Positions 33,508-42,791 are shown, counted from the first letter of the stretch. The stretch is DNA of 64,000 bases from UBA4416 sp963422675 (GCA_963422675.2 CAXVYS010000023.1:44905-108904), one strand, 5' to 3'. The notes: generated by a model from the sequence alone, not told the origin. Made by a program: numbers and translations.

Positions 33508-35940
33508 ATGAATTTTCAAAAAATTAAAACACTGGCAACCACTGCGTTTGTAGTGGTATGTATTCTTACAACTCAGGCGCAAGTATCCTTAAGTGGTTTT
33601 GTGTCGTCTCCCGAAAAAAAAGCGATTCCTTTTTCGGTTATAGGAATTAAAAATACCTTTTTATCCGTGCAGGCTAATGCCGAAGGCTTATTCAAATTCA
33701 GTAACCTTAAACCGGGAACATATGTATTGATTACCAAATGTGTGGGCTACAAGCCAAAAGTAGATTCTTTGGAAGTAAGGGAAAACAGGACTGTTGAAAT
33801 TGTGTTGGCTCAAACCGATGTTGCGCTCGATGAGGTTTTGGTAAACTCAACACGTGTGGATCATACCTCTGCTTTTGCTCATAGCAACTTATCGGCAGAG
33901 GATATTAAAAAACAAAATGTCGGTCAGGATCTTCCCTATGCTTTAAATTCTTTGCCATCTGTCGTCATCAATTCAGATGCAGGAAATGGAGTAGGTTATA
34001 CTGGAATGCGCATAAGGGGTTCTGACGGAACACGTATTAATGTTACGATTAACGGTGTGCCTGTTAACGATGCAGAAAGCCAGGGATCTTATTTTGTGGA
34101 TATGCCCGATATATTATCGTCAACCAATAATATACAGGTACAGCGGGGAGTGGGTACATCTGCCAATGGAGCAGGGGCTTTTGGAGCAAGTATCAATATG
34201 CAAACCAACCAGCTTAACGAAAAAGCTTACGCACAAATCAATAATAGTATTGGTTCTTTTAATACTATTAAAAATACGATTGCAGCGGGAACGGGATTGA
34301 TCAATAATCATTTTACGTTTGATGCCCGTGCTACCCGTATTACCAGTGATGGGTATATTGACAGGGCAGCTTCTAATTTAAGTTCTTATTATGTATCGGG
34401 AGGGTATTACGGTAAAAAATCAGTGATTAAAGCCATTATGTTCAGCGGGCAGGAAAAGACTTACCAGGCCTGGAATTATGTATTACAGGATAGTATCAGG
34501 GCAGGTAACCGTACGTTTAATTCCTGTGGGATGTATTATGATGCTAACGGAAATATTAAATATTACAAGAACGAAACCGATAATTATAAACAGGATAATT
34601 ACCAACTGCATTTTATTCACACATTTAATACACGGCTAACAGTGAGTGCTACCGGACATTACACGGCAGGTAAAGGGTATTACGAGCAGTACAGGCAAGG
34701 GGAAAAGTTAAGTAAATACAATATGCCAAATGTGATTACTCCTCATGATACGATTACTCATTCGGATGTTATCAGAAGACTTTGGCTGGATAATGATTTT
34801 ATAGGGGCTTTAGGAAATATCAATTACAGTCCTACTTCTACTTTAAATTTTGTATTGGGCGGGGGCTATAATACGTATTTTGGAAAACATAATGGTGATG
34901 TGATCTGGGCCCAGTTTGCGAATCCTAATGATACCGACCCACGCTATTATGATGATAAAGCGAAGAAAACAGACGGCAATATTTATTTAAAAACAACCTT
35001 TAAGCCTACTTCCAAATTAAATATATTTCTTGATCTTCAATACCGCGCTATTAATTATAGTTTTATCGGGTATGATACGTCGTTGGTTACGACCCAAAAA
35101 TTAAATGCCTCCTATGCATTCTTTAACCCAAAATTAGGCCTGAATTATTTACTGACCCAAAATACCAATGTATACGCAAGTATTGGTATTGCCAACAAAG
35201 AACCGAACAGAAATGATTTTACACAATCGAGTAAGTTAAGCAGGCCAAAGGCGGAACACCTGATGGATATTGAAGTAGGAGCAACGCATCGTTTTAAAAA
35301 TATAAACATTGGTGTGAATGTATATGATATGGAATATCAAAACCAATTGGTGTTGAACGGACAGATTAATGATGTAGGAGCTTATAACAGGGTAAATGTA
35401 GATTACAGTTACAGGCGTGGAGTGGAGTTGGAGCTCAATGCAAATATTACAAAGTACTTTAGCTTTAACGGAAACATTACCCTATCACAAAACAAAGTAA
35501 AAAACTTTAAAGAGTTTATTGATAGCAGCGATGTGAATTACACCGTGTTTACACAGCATCAAAAATCATATACGACTACCGATATTTCTTTCTCTCCCAA
35601 TGTTATAGCGGCTGCTAACCTTGTATTTAAGCCTGTTAAACATCTTGAAATTGCTGTACTCAATAAATATGTAGGAAAACAATATTTAGATAATACCTCT
35701 GATAGCCAAAGAGCGATACACGATTATTTTGTAACTGATCTGCGATTGAATTATACGATCTACACTAAATTGATTAAAGAAATAAATCTGATGGCTGTTA
35801 TTTATAATATTTCCAATACGGTTTACGAAACCAACGGATATAATTATAGTTATTATTCAGGAGATAAATTGTATAAACAAAATTACCTGGCTCCTGCAGC
35901 CCCTACACATTTTATGGTTGGGATGAACCTGAAGTTTTAA
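33508..35940 (+). CDS. TonB-dependent outer-membrane receptor, TPP-regulated (probable thiamine uptake)
   Basis: An 810-residue beta-barrel receptor. Signal peptide at residues 1-24, a carboxypeptidase-regulatory-like domain (LSGFVSSPEKKAIPFSVIGIKN ... LKPGTYVLITKCVGY) to about residue 100, a plug with MRIRGSDGTRINVTINGVPVNDAESQGSYFVDMPD, then the barrel ending with an aromatic MVGMNLKF, the usual C-terminal signal for membrane insertion. Regulated by the upstream TPP riboswitch, so the cargo is most likely thiamine or a thiamine precursor, as proposed for THI-box-linked receptors in this phylum. No inner-membrane partner is adjacent. Confidence 0.9.
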   Translation: MNFQKIKTLATTAFVVVCILTTQAQVSLSGFVSSPEKKAIPFSVIGIKNTFLSVQANAEGLFKFSNLKPGTYVLITKCVGYKPKVDSLEVRENRTVEIVLAQTDVALDEVLVNSTRVDHTSAFAHSNLSAEDIKKQNVGQDLPYALNSLPSVVINSDAGNGVGYTGMRIRGSDGTRINVTINGVPVNDAESQGSYFVDMPDILSSTNNIQVQRGVGTSANGAGAFGASINMQTNQLNEKAYAQINNSIGSFNTIKNTIAAGTGLINNHFTFDARATRITSDGYIDRAASNLSSYYVSGGYYGKKSVIKAIMFSGQEKTYQAWNYVLQDSIRAGNRTFNSCGMYYDANGNIKYYKNETDNYKQDNYQLHFIHTFNTRLTVSATGHYTAGKGYYEQYRQGEKLSKYNMPNVITPHDTITHSDVIRRLWLDNDFIGALGNINYSPTSTLNFVLGGGYNTYFGKHNGDVIWAQFANPNDTDPRYYDDKAKKTDGNIYLKTTFKPTSKLNIFLDLQYRAINYSFIGYDTSLVTTQKLNASYAFFNPKLGLNYLLTQNTNVYASIGIANKEPNRNDFTQSSKLSRPKAEHLMDIEVGATHRFKNINIGVNVYDMEYQNQLVLNGQINDVGAYNRVNVDYSYRRGVELELNANITKYFSFNGNITLSQNKVKNFKEFIDSSDVNYTVFTQHQKSYTTTDISFSPNVIAAANLVFKPVKHLEIAVLNKYVGKQYLDNTSDSQRAIHDYFVTDLRLNYTIYTKLIKEINLMAVIYNISNTVYETNGYNYSYYSGDKLYKQNYLAPAAPTHFMVGMNLKF

Positions 35941-35948
35941 TAGCAATT

Positions 35949-35983
35949 ATAGCTTATGCTGGGGTTGTTTCAGCATAAGCTAT
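35949..35983 (+). terminator. Terminator of the TonB receptor gene
   Basis: Stem ATAGCTTATGCTG / CAGCATAAGCTAT with a 9-nt loop, starting 9 bp after the stop; only a weak T tract follows. Confidence 0.7.
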
Positions 35984-36040
35984 GGTATTATTTATATTAA
36001 TAAGATAATGTGGAAATCCTTTTCAGATAAAGGTAGAAAA

Positions 36041-36100
36041 GCCCTAGTGAGCAGTCATGCTGATTCCGATAGCTATCGGAATGATTCAGTATCTCAGGGC
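36041..36100. repeat. REP-like foldback with ATTCCGATAGCTATCGGAAT core
   Basis: A 20-bp perfect palindrome (36063-36082) nested in a larger imperfect inverted repeat whose ends are GCCCTAGTGAG and CTCAGGGC. The core is the same GATAGCTATC unit as in element E8 and beside the tRNA gene. Confidence 0.65.
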
Positions 36101-36111
36101 GACAGCCTATA

Positions 36112-36945
36112 TCATTCCTGTATAATAGATATCGTCATACGGATATCTATTAAAGGCCTGTCGTTTTTACCTGTTTTTGTTGCGGCAATTTTATCAATCA
36201 CATCCAAACCCTCTATCACTTCACCAAAAATGGTATAGTTAGAATCGAGGTGTGGCGTGCCTCCGAGCGTTTTATACACAGTTTTGTGCGCTTCCTGAAA
36301 TGTAAAATGAGGCGTTTGCTCATAGGCTTTATCTACTTTTTCGGTAAGGATTTTTGAATACACTAAAAGACTATCATTATTTTTTTCAGCTTTAAACGTG
36401 TTTATCTTTTGATTTAACCAGGTATATTGAGGTAAATTTAAAATAGAATCCTTCAGTTTAGTAATCAATATTTTATTGATGCGTTTTTCAAATGATTTAA
36501 GATCTTCCTCTGTTCTTACTTTTCCCTGCACAATGTAAAACTGGCAGGCTGAGGAAGCCTTTGTCGGATTGACATCATCACTGTTTCTGGCGGCACAAAG
36601 CATTCCTTTTTTATGGAACAGCTCAGGTTTAATTTCGGCGGGGATGGTATAATTCAGGTCGCCATCGCCCAATACTTTAAAAGAATCGGCATGTTTACTA
36701 TCGGGATCGCCGCCTTGTATCATAAATTCTTCAATAACTCTGTGAAATAATAAACTATCATAAAAATGCTCTTTTACCAGTTTCAAAAAATTTTCCTTAT
36801 GAAGGGGTGTTTCGTTAAATAATTTGATTTTAATGTTACCATGGATGGTAGAAAGGAGAACCGTTTCTTTTGAAAGACTCTGGCAAATGCTTGTTTTAAT
36901 AAATGAAAGCAGTATTAAAGTCAATATTATGCTTTTTGGGTACAT
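36112..36945 (-). CDS. Periplasmic cyclophilin-type peptidyl-prolyl isomerase
   Basis: A 277-residue exported isomerase: signal peptide SIILTLILLSFIKTSIC, then the cyclophilin fold with FYDSLLFHRVIEEFMIQGGDP, AARNSDDVNPTKASSACQFYIVQG and FGEVIEGLDVIDKI. An insertion of about 70 helical residues (KSFEKRINKILITKL...) splits the second half, a feature of Bacteroidota homologues. It probably aids folding of exported proteins. Divergent from the small lipoprotein gene. Confidence 0.9.
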   Translation of the reverse strand: MYPKSIILTLILLSFIKTSICQSLSKETVLLSTIHGNIKIKLFNETPLHKENFLKLVKEHFYDSLLFHRVIEEFMIQGGDPDSKHADSFKVLGDGDLNYTIPAEIKPELFHKKGMLCAARNSDDVNPTKASSACQFYIVQGKVRTEEDLKSFEKRINKILITKLKDSILNLPQYTWLNQKINTFKAEKNNDSLLVYSKILTEKVDKAYEQTPHFTFQEAHKTVYKTLGGTPHLDSNYTIFGEVIEGLDVIDKIAATKTGKNDRPLIDIRMTISIIQE

Positions 36946-36964
36946 TATATATAGTTTTTTTTAT

Positions 36965-36972
36965 TATATTTG
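36965..36972 (+). promoter_or_regulatory. -7 element for the small lipoprotein
   Basis: TATATTTG matches TAnnTTTG, 36 bp before the ATG at 37009. The surrounding TATTTGGGGTACAAATA is an inverted repeat, so the divergent isomerase gene may use the overlapping mirror site. Confidence 0.45.
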
Positions 36973-37008
36973 GGGTACAAATATTAATCCATATTAATTA
37001 ATATAAAA

Positions 37009-37368
37009 ATGAAAATAAAATTATTTGCTGCTTATTTAGTAATTTCTGTCTTTATTATTGGTTTAACTACCTCTTGTGAGAAAAAAACAGATTGTAAACT
37101 AACAATTACTACAGTAGATGCTGCCGGATTATCACTATCCAATGTGAAAATCAAGTTGTATGCAAATGTAAAAACCAGTTCAGGATCAACCGTTGAAGCC
37201 GATTTAAAGGCTGAAGGCGTTTCTGACGGAGGTGGGAAAAGCACTTATTCTTTTAAATTACCGGCTATTTTAGATATTAAAGCCATTGGTTCAGGATCAT
37301 TGACCGGTGCAGGTATCATTAAATTAGAAGAAGGTAAAAGTGTAGAAAAAACAATCGTTGTTAAATAA
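37009..37368 (+). CDS. Small lipoprotein with Ig-like/carboxypeptidase-regulatory-like body
   Basis: A 119-residue product. A signal peptide with lipobox-like LTTSC precedes Cys23, then DCKLTITTVDAAGLSLSNVKIKLY and KLPAILDIKAIGSGSLTGAGIIKLEEGKSVEKTIVV, a short beta-sandwich of the kind seen in carboxypeptidase-regulatory-like domains. Function unknown. Followed by a strong terminator. Confidence 0.75.
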   Translation: MKIKLFAAYLVISVFIIGLTTSCEKKTDCKLTITTVDAAGLSLSNVKIKLYANVKTSSGSTVEADLKAEGVSDGGGKSTYSFKLPAILDIKAIGSGSLTGAGIIKLEEGKSVEKTIVVK

Positions 37369-37390
37369 TATTCAGAGTATATCCTCTTAT

Positions 37391-37419
37391 GAAAAATCCT
37401 CTTTTTAAGAGGATTTTTT
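37391..37419. terminator. Bidirectional terminator
   Basis: AAAAATCCTCTT / AAGAGGATTTTTT with a three-base loop lies between the lipoprotein gene and the converging glycosyltransferase gene. Confidence 0.85.
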
Positions 37420-37421
37420 AG

Positions 37422-38618
37422 TTATAGTAATTTCTTGTAAAAATCGAGCAGGTTAGCCGCCAAAACTTTATAATTAAAGGTGGTTTCTGCTAATTTGCGG
37501 GCATGCTGCTGCAAAGCTTCTTTTTTAGAAGTATCTTTTATCAGGGAAATGATGGCTTTGGCAAAATCCTCTTTGGTATCAGCAATGAGGAGGTCTTTAC
37601 CCGCCGTGTAAGGAATTCCTTCGGCACCGATACTGGTTGTAATAATTGCTTTTCCGTAGGCAAGGCCTTCTACCAGCTTAATTCTTAATCCGCTCCCCGA
37701 CCACAACGGAACAAGCATAATATCGTAGCTCTTATAAAATTCGGAAGAACTATGAACGTGTTCCATAATTTCAACGGAAGACGAAGCCTGGTGCTTAAAT
37801 TTTTCCGGCATCCCTTTTCCCGCTAAAATGAGTTTGGCATCCGGAAGTTCCTTTACAACCTCTTTCCAAACATGATGCAATAGCCAGTCTACAGCTTCCT
37901 CATTAGGCATCCAATCCATAGAGGCGAAATGAAACACACTGTTGGGATAGGCCGGGTTGGAAACGGAAGTATAGGTGTTTAAATTTATTCCTGTAAGGCA
38001 GGTATGTGCCGGTTTTTGGGGTGCCAGGGCTGCTATGTTTTTTTTATCTTCATCGGTAATGGTAACAATGGCATCAGCATTTTCAAAAGCGTTTAACTCA
38101 AATGTTTTTAACCGTTTATTCTGAAGGTTTAAATAGGCTTTTTTAAGACCGCTTTTTTCATTTGCCAGGTGACGTTCCCAAATCTGATGTTCTAAATTAT
38201 GGGCGCGGATCACAATTTTCGCTTTCGAATGGCTTCTAATAACGGGAATGTAAGCGGCCATGAAAACACCTTCTAACTGAACAATATCAAAGGTAACAGA
38301 GGATAGCTTTTTTATGAGTGCCTCTTTAAATTCATTAAAATAAAACCGGCTTACAAAGTAAGATTGTGTGGACCCCAAATTTTTAACAGCCCCTAAAGCA
38401 TTTACATCTGTATTTTGATAAACCGATTGGTAATGTGTTTTCTCTTTAAAACCGGAAGGAACATTTTCGTCGGGTTTAAAATGTTTTTTTGTATTAACAG
38501 TGAGTAAGTGTAACTCAACCCCATTATCTACAAGGCCTTCCGCTAAGGTATAAATGGCAATAGAACTGCCATCGTTTGTAGGGTAGGGTGCTTTATTGCT
38601 TAGCTGAAGAATTCGCAT
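37422..38618 (-). CDS. GT4-family glycosyltransferase
   Basis: A 398-residue GT-B glycosyltransferase from the ATG at 38618 (MRILQLSNKAPYPTNDGSSI, the usual start with the sugar-acceptor loop). The C-terminal nucleotide-sugar half has MLVPLWSGSGLRIKLVEGLAYGKAIITTSIGAEGIPY, the EX7E-type signature. It lacks membrane helices. It probably builds a surface glycan, acceptor unknown. Its start overlaps the end of the LptF/G-type gene by 26 bp. Confidence 0.88.
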   Translation of the reverse strand: MRILQLSNKAPYPTNDGSSIAIYTLAEGLVDNGVELHLLTVNTKKHFKPDENVPSGFKEKTHYQSVYQNTDVNALGAVKNLGSTQSYFVSRFYFNEFKEALIKKLSSVTFDIVQLEGVFMAAYIPVIRSHSKAKIVIRAHNLEHQIWERHLANEKSGLKKAYLNLQNKRLKTFELNAFENADAIVTITDEDKKNIAALAPQKPAHTCLTGINLNTYTSVSNPAYPNSVFHFASMDWMPNEEAVDWLLHHVWKEVVKELPDAKLILAGKGMPEKFKHQASSSVEIMEHVHSSSEFYKSYDIMLVPLWSGSGLRIKLVEGLAYGKAIITTSIGAEGIPYTAGKDLLIADTKEDFAKAIISLIKDTSKKEALQQHARKLAETTFNYKVLAANLLDFYKKLL

Positions 38619-39963
38619 CGGGTGATTTCTTAAAGCGTGAAAACAATTTTTTGATAGGGTCGAGGTAAGACGATATATCAAAGATGGCTGAATCTTTAGC
38701 CGCAGAATAAGTTAAGAATATAGCCAGCGGTAAAAATAAAAATAAAGGGAACCAGGCTCCAAACACCACATTATACACGCCTTCATCTACCATGCGTTCG
38801 TAAATAATAGTAACAATGTAATACAGCAAAAAGAAAATTACGGCCACCACCACAGGTAATCCCATGCCACCTTTCCTGATAATGGCTCCCAGTGAGGCTC
38901 CTACAAAAAACAGAATAATACAGGCAAAGGATACATTTATTTTTTTATGCCAGCCTAATAAAAAATCTGTTTTCCGATAATTTAATCCTTTTAACTCCTC
39001 GTTTACCGAATCGATAAACCCACTTGAATTTCGCACCAGGTTTTGTGCATTTTCTACACTCCGTCTGAAATCTTCTTTAGTTAAGCCATTGTAAAATACT
39101 TTCAAATCAATGGGTTTCACGTTCATTGAGGCTGTGCGGTAGGTTCTGGTGAAAAAATAATTATCGAATTGATTTTTTAAGTAATCGGACTTTTTACTAA
39201 TGTTAATATTAAATGTGTCAATTTCCTTATTGATCTGCCATACATTCATCATTTCAGGATGATCCTTAAATAATTCTGCTTCCGTATTTTTCATTTTAAA
39301 ATCGCTCATGTCTACATTGATATCGAGCTGTTTGAAAAATAACTGCATTAAAGGCCTTGTTTTTTTATGTTCCTCTTCTTTAATAACGTCTTCGTACCTT
39401 ACGCCATCATTTAAACTTATTTGTAAATAATTGGTATCGGCTGAAGGCTTCATGGAGCCACTATCTGCATATAACTGTACATTATTTCCAAGGCCTTCAT
39501 GATGGTCGTAAATAGATAAGTTATAAAGAGTTTTTCCGTCTTTATTTTTTTTAATGGTTTTAATACTATAGCCCTTTAGCTGGTTAGAATAAACCCCTTC
39601 TTTAATACTTAAGGTTGGTTTGGCCTGTCGGATATCCCAGAGCAGATTGGCTGATTTTAAAGTAATGCTGGGAAGTATAAAATTATTGAATACAAAGGTA
39701 AAGGCTGAAAGAAATAAGATAAAAAAGAACAACGGCCTGATAATTTTAAAGAGAGATAAACCACAGGATTTCATAGCTGCCAATTCGTAATTTTCAGCAA
39801 GGTTACCAAAGGTCATAATAGACGAAAGGAGCACTGCTAAAGGCATGGCCACCGGAACAAAGGAAATAAAAGAGTAAGAGAAAAATTTTATTAATACCCA
39901 AAAGGTCATCCCTTTTCCTATGATATCGTCCATATAAGTGAAAACGTGGATCAGGAAAAACAC
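38593..39963 (-). CDS. LptF/LptG-family permease (YjgP/YjgQ)
   Basis: An inner-membrane subunit of the Lpt lipopolysaccharide export machine. VPVAMPLAVLLSSIMTFGNLAENYELAAMKSCGLSLFKIIRP is diagnostic, followed by the periplasmic jellyroll and three C-terminal helices. The first permitted start is a GTG at 39963 (456 residues), but the same frame stays open upstream and encodes KPKILHTYLLKAYLPPFFLTLFIG, the missing first helix of the family, back to a CTG at 40044. The true protein is therefore probably about 483 residues with a non-standard start, or a start codon was altered. Which of LptF or LptG it is cannot be told. Confidence 0.9.
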   Translation of the reverse strand: MFFLIHVFTYMDDIIGKGMTFWVLIKFFSYSFISFVPVAMPLAVLLSSIMTFGNLAENYELAAMKSCGLSLFKIIRPLFFFILFLSAFTFVFNNFILPSITLKSANLLWDIRQAKPTLSIKEGVYSNQLKGYSIKTIKKNKDGKTLYNLSIYDHHEGLGNNVQLYADSGSMKPSADTNYLQISLNDGVRYEDVIKEEEHKKTRPLMQLFFKQLDINVDMSDFKMKNTEAELFKDHPEMMNVWQINKEIDTFNINISKKSDYLKNQFDNYFFTRTYRTASMNVKPIDLKVFYNGLTKEDFRRSVENAQNLVRNSSGFIDSVNEELKGLNYRKTDFLLGWHKKINVSFACIILFFVGASLGAIIRKGGMGLPVVVAVIFFLLYYIVTIIYERMVDEGVYNVVFGAWFPLFLFLPLAIFLTYSAAKDSAIFDISSYLDPIKKLFSRFKKSPDANSSAKQ

Positions 39964-40180
39964 AAAAACCCCAATGAACAGGGTAAGGAAGAATGGCGGT
40001 AGGTAAGCCTTTAGTAAGTAAGTATGTAAGATTTTCGGTTTCAGAAGTATATAATTACAGAATGCTAAAATAGTTGCATTTAATTATGTTGTATGATGTT
40101 TTTTGTTGTGTCATTTCAAAATACTGCCCTAAATTAAAGGATATTTTTTAATGAATATAGCCAAATTATCTAAACTTTAC

Positions 40181-40188
40181 TATTTTTG
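40181..40188 (+). promoter_or_regulatory. -7 element just ahead of the GT2 gene
   Basis: TATTTTTG, an exact TAnnTTTG match, ends 6 bp before the ATG at 40195, implying an almost leaderless message. Confidence 0.5.
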
Positions 40189-40194
40189 TATGAT

Positions 40195-40944
40195 ATGATT
40201 AACGGAAAAAAAATTGTGGTGGTATTGCCGGCTTACAATGCGGCATTAACATTAAAAAGAACCTATGACGAAATTCCCTTCGACATTGTAGATGATGTTG
40301 TATTGGTGGATGACCATAGTAAAGATAATACTTCTGAAGTAGGCAGGCAGTTGGGAATCAGACACGTGATTCGTCATGAGCAAAATAAAGGGTATGGTGG
40401 AAACCAAAAAACCTGTTACGATACAGCCTTATCTATTGGAGCTGATATTGTGATTATGTTACATCCCGATTACCAGTACACTCCCAAGTTAATACAAAGC
40501 ATGAGTTATATGATTGCGAATGATTTGTATCCGGCAGTATTTGGTTCCCGTATCCTTGGCAAAGGTGCTTTAAAAGGTGGGATGCCCATGTACAAATATA
40601 TTTTTAACCGTTGCTTAACGTTAACGCAAAATATATTGATCAACCAAAAATTAAGCGAATACCATACAGGTTACAGAGCATTTAACCGCGAGATTTTAGA
40701 AACGATCAGCTACCACGAAAACTCTGATGATTTTGTATTTGATAATCAAATGATCTCCCAGATTTTTTATGCAGGATTTGATATTGCTGAAATTACCTGT
40801 CCAACGAAATATTTTCCTGAGGCCAGTTCCATTAACTTCAAACGAAGTATGAAATATGGATTGGGTGTATTGGGCGTTTCGTTTACGCACTTCTTCAACA
40901 AACTGGGTCTTGCCAAAAACAAGATCTATGTGCGTAGAAAATAA
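40195..40944 (+). CDS. GT2-family glycosyltransferase (dolichyl-phosphate-mannose-synthase-like)
   Basis: A 249-residue GT-A enzyme: KIVVVLPAYNAALTLKRTYDEIP, VVLVDDHSKDNT, HEQNKGYGGNQKTCYD and MLHPDYQYTP (the DxD-like site), then GSRILGKGALKGGMP and HTGYRAFNREIL. No C-terminal membrane anchor is seen, so it resembles soluble DPM1-like synthases acting on polyprenyl phosphate. ATG at 40195 chosen over a TTG 9 bp upstream because of the promoter position. Followed 21 bp later by a lipoprotein gene. Confidence 0.92.
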   Translation: MINGKKIVVVLPAYNAALTLKRTYDEIPFDIVDDVVLVDDHSKDNTSEVGRQLGIRHVIRHEQNKGYGGNQKTCYDTALSIGADIVIMLHPDYQYTPKLIQSMSYMIANDLYPAVFGSRILGKGALKGGMPMYKYIFNRCLTLTQNILINQKLSEYHTGYRAFNREILETISYHENSDDFVFDNQMISQIFYAGFDIAEITCPTKYFPEASSINFKRSMKYGLGVLGVSFTHFFNKLGLAKNKIYVRRK

Positions 40945-40965
40945 ACCGGGTTAACTGATTATACC

Positions 40966-42036
40966 ATGAAAGTAATTCCTTTTATTCTTTTGGTGTTGTT
41001 GATCGTATCAATGTCGTCCTGCAAATCCTGTAAGGACAAAAAAGAAGAAGAGGCAATTCCTGAAACCCCTATAACGGGCCCTGGTGCAGATAATACACTT
41101 GGTTATGGTGTTTTAAATAAATTGAAAGGGATCTGGAACGGGCCGGTAACGTCTACTACACCTTTAGGTGGTTACCCCGAATGGATTGTTGATTTCAGAC
41201 CCATCTCCGAAAACCAGGTAGCTGCCAAAAATGAATTGGATACGTTGAATGACATTTTTATGACATTCTTCATTACTAAATACAATAATCAATACAAGGT
41301 AGCATTCAGGAATGGCGGTTCTTTTGGAGGAATGAAACGGGTATCTTATTTTTTAGCGGATAGCGTTTCTGAAACAGCTACACAGTCTTTTTACCGTTTC
41401 TCGGAAGTGTTAAAAGGAAAGAGTAAAGCGTATACCGAAGTGGTTTTTGAAAATGACAGCTTAACCATTAAGTCGTACACCAATAAATATAATACCCTGC
41501 CTTCTGCGGTTCCTCATATGGCCTGGTTGGCAAAGCTCCAGGATACAACATCTTCTGCCACTGCGGTAACAGCTTTTGGCTTTCCTAAAAAAACAATAAC
41601 CAAAGATTTTTCAACGGCTTTTGTTGGGCAAACAGAAGCGGTATATTATAATTCAAGCACAGATCCTTATCCTGAAGCCGCACAGCCTTATTTAGGGCAA
41701 ACTACCGTAAACTATACCTTTGATGCCTCTCATGCCCCCAACACTTCTAAAAAAGTATTTTTGGTGATTATGACGCAACCTTTGTTTAATGGCCCTGTTC
41801 CTAATATGGCAAATTTAAAATACCGTTCCCGTTATGTTATTTTATCAGCAGGCGATACCAGTTTTTTATTTAATTATATGCACCCCGGTTCTTATTATGT
41901 GTATGCGATATATGATACGGACGGGAATGGCACCGCAAACAGTGGCGACTGGTTAAGCATGGCCAATACGGCTTTTACCTTAAATGCATTAGGAACCACA
42001 ACGGTGAGTCCGCAGATCAACTTTACGATCCCTTAG
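40966..42036 (+). CDS. Unknown lipoprotein (356 residues)
   Basis: Signal peptide FILLVLLIVSMSSC with a lipobox Cys19, then a CKDKKEEE spacer. The body has IKGIWNGPVTSTTPLGG-like text near the start (LNKLKGIWNGPV) and a C-terminal domain with GSYYVYAIYDTDGNGTANSGDW, a beta-sandwich sequence with a DTDGNGTANSGD loop that could bind calcium. I do not know the family. It follows the GT2 gene closely and converges on the HAD gene with a 4-bp gap. Confidence 0.7.
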   Translation: MKVIPFILLVLLIVSMSSCKSCKDKKEEEAIPETPITGPGADNTLGYGVLNKLKGIWNGPVTSTTPLGGYPEWIVDFRPISENQVAAKNELDTLNDIFMTFFITKYNNQYKVAFRNGGSFGGMKRVSYFLADSVSETATQSFYRFSEVLKGKSKAYTEVVFENDSLTIKSYTNKYNTLPSAVPHMAWLAKLQDTTSSATAVTAFGFPKKTITKDFSTAFVGQTEAVYYNSSTDPYPEAAQPYLGQTTVNYTFDASHAPNTSKKVFLVIMTQPLFNGPVPNMANLKYRSRYVILSAGDTSFLFNYMHPGSYYVYAIYDTDGNGTANSGDWLSMANTAFTLNALGTTTVSPQINFTIP

Positions 42037-42040
42037 CGTT

Positions 42041-42673
42041 TTATTTCAATAAATTCAGCTCATGGATGAGCACTGCTACTTCTTTTTCTTTTGCCAGAAA
42101 CTGAGCGTTGATACCGGTTTTTTTAGCGCCTTCAATATGATGCAGCGTATCATCAATAAATACGGTTTCGGAGGCTACTAAATTATTTTCGGTTAAAACA
42201 GAGTTGAAAATTTCTTCATCCGGTTTTCTCATTTTCATGCGGCAGGAGTAGTATACTTTTTCGAAGAAAGGTTCTATGTTACTGTATCCATGCTGTTTTT
42301 GCAGTTCTTTTTCGAAAACGGCAATATGCGTTTCGTTGGTATTGCTTAATAAGAAAAGCCGGTAATGAGGTTTTAGTTGTTTTAAAAGTTCAAGTCTGTG
42401 GCCGGGGAAATCAAGTAACATGGCATTCCAGGCCTCTTTCAACGTGGGGATATCCGCATTCGTTTTAATGGAGACTTTCAATTGATCAAAAAAATCATCT
42501 TCAGATATAAGCCCTTTATCAAAGAGATCGAATAGGGGCGTTTGTTTTAATTGTGTATAAATAGCTTCAAAGTGGCTGTTGGAAAGCTTGTTAAAGGCTG
42601 CAATGGTACGGGGGACATCTAAATTAATGATGACGCCACCTAAATCGAAAATTATATTTTTTATTTCACTCAT
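42041..42673 (-). CDS. HAD-family hydrolase (YihX-like)
   Basis: A 210-residue HAD phosphatase: nucleophile motif IIFDLGGVIINLD near the N-terminus (the second Asp is replaced, as in YihX-like DxGGV proteins), motif II LLSNTNETH, motif III Lys in KMRKPDEEIF, and motif IV FIDDTLHHIEGA. It probably acts on a sugar phosphate or flavin nucleotide; the substrate is not known. A TAnnTTTG element lies about 20 bp upstream. Confidence 0.9.
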   Translation of the reverse strand: MSEIKNIIFDLGGVIINLDVPRTIAAFNKLSNSHFEAIYTQLKQTPLFDLFDKGLISEDDFFDQLKVSIKTNADIPTLKEAWNAMLLDFPGHRLELLKQLKPHYRLFLLSNTNETHIAVFEKELQKQHGYSNIEPFFEKVYYSCRMKMRKPDEEIFNSVLTENNLVASETVFIDDTLHHIEGAKKTGINAQFLAKEKEVAVLIHELNLLK

Positions 42674-42692
42674 ATATTTTGTAAATAGGTTA

Positions 42693-42700
42693 CAAATATA
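42693..42700 (-). promoter_or_regulatory. -7 element for the HAD gene
   Basis: TATATTTG on the minus strand, an exact TAnnTTTG match, 20 bp before the ATG. Confidence 0.45.
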
Positions 42701-42773
42701 TATTTTTGCACACTTAAATCTGAACAGTTCCGCTAGTTATTGGAGTGTTTAGAAAAGAAAAGGACTATAGCTC

Positions 42774-42791
42774 TCCCGATAGTTATCGGGA
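42774..42791. repeat. Dispersed palindrome TCCCGATAGTTATCGGGA
   Basis: An 18-bp near-perfect copy of the palindrome in element E8, 26 bp before the tRNA gene. A worn copy, TTCCGCTAGTTATTGG, is at 42728. Confidence 0.65.
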
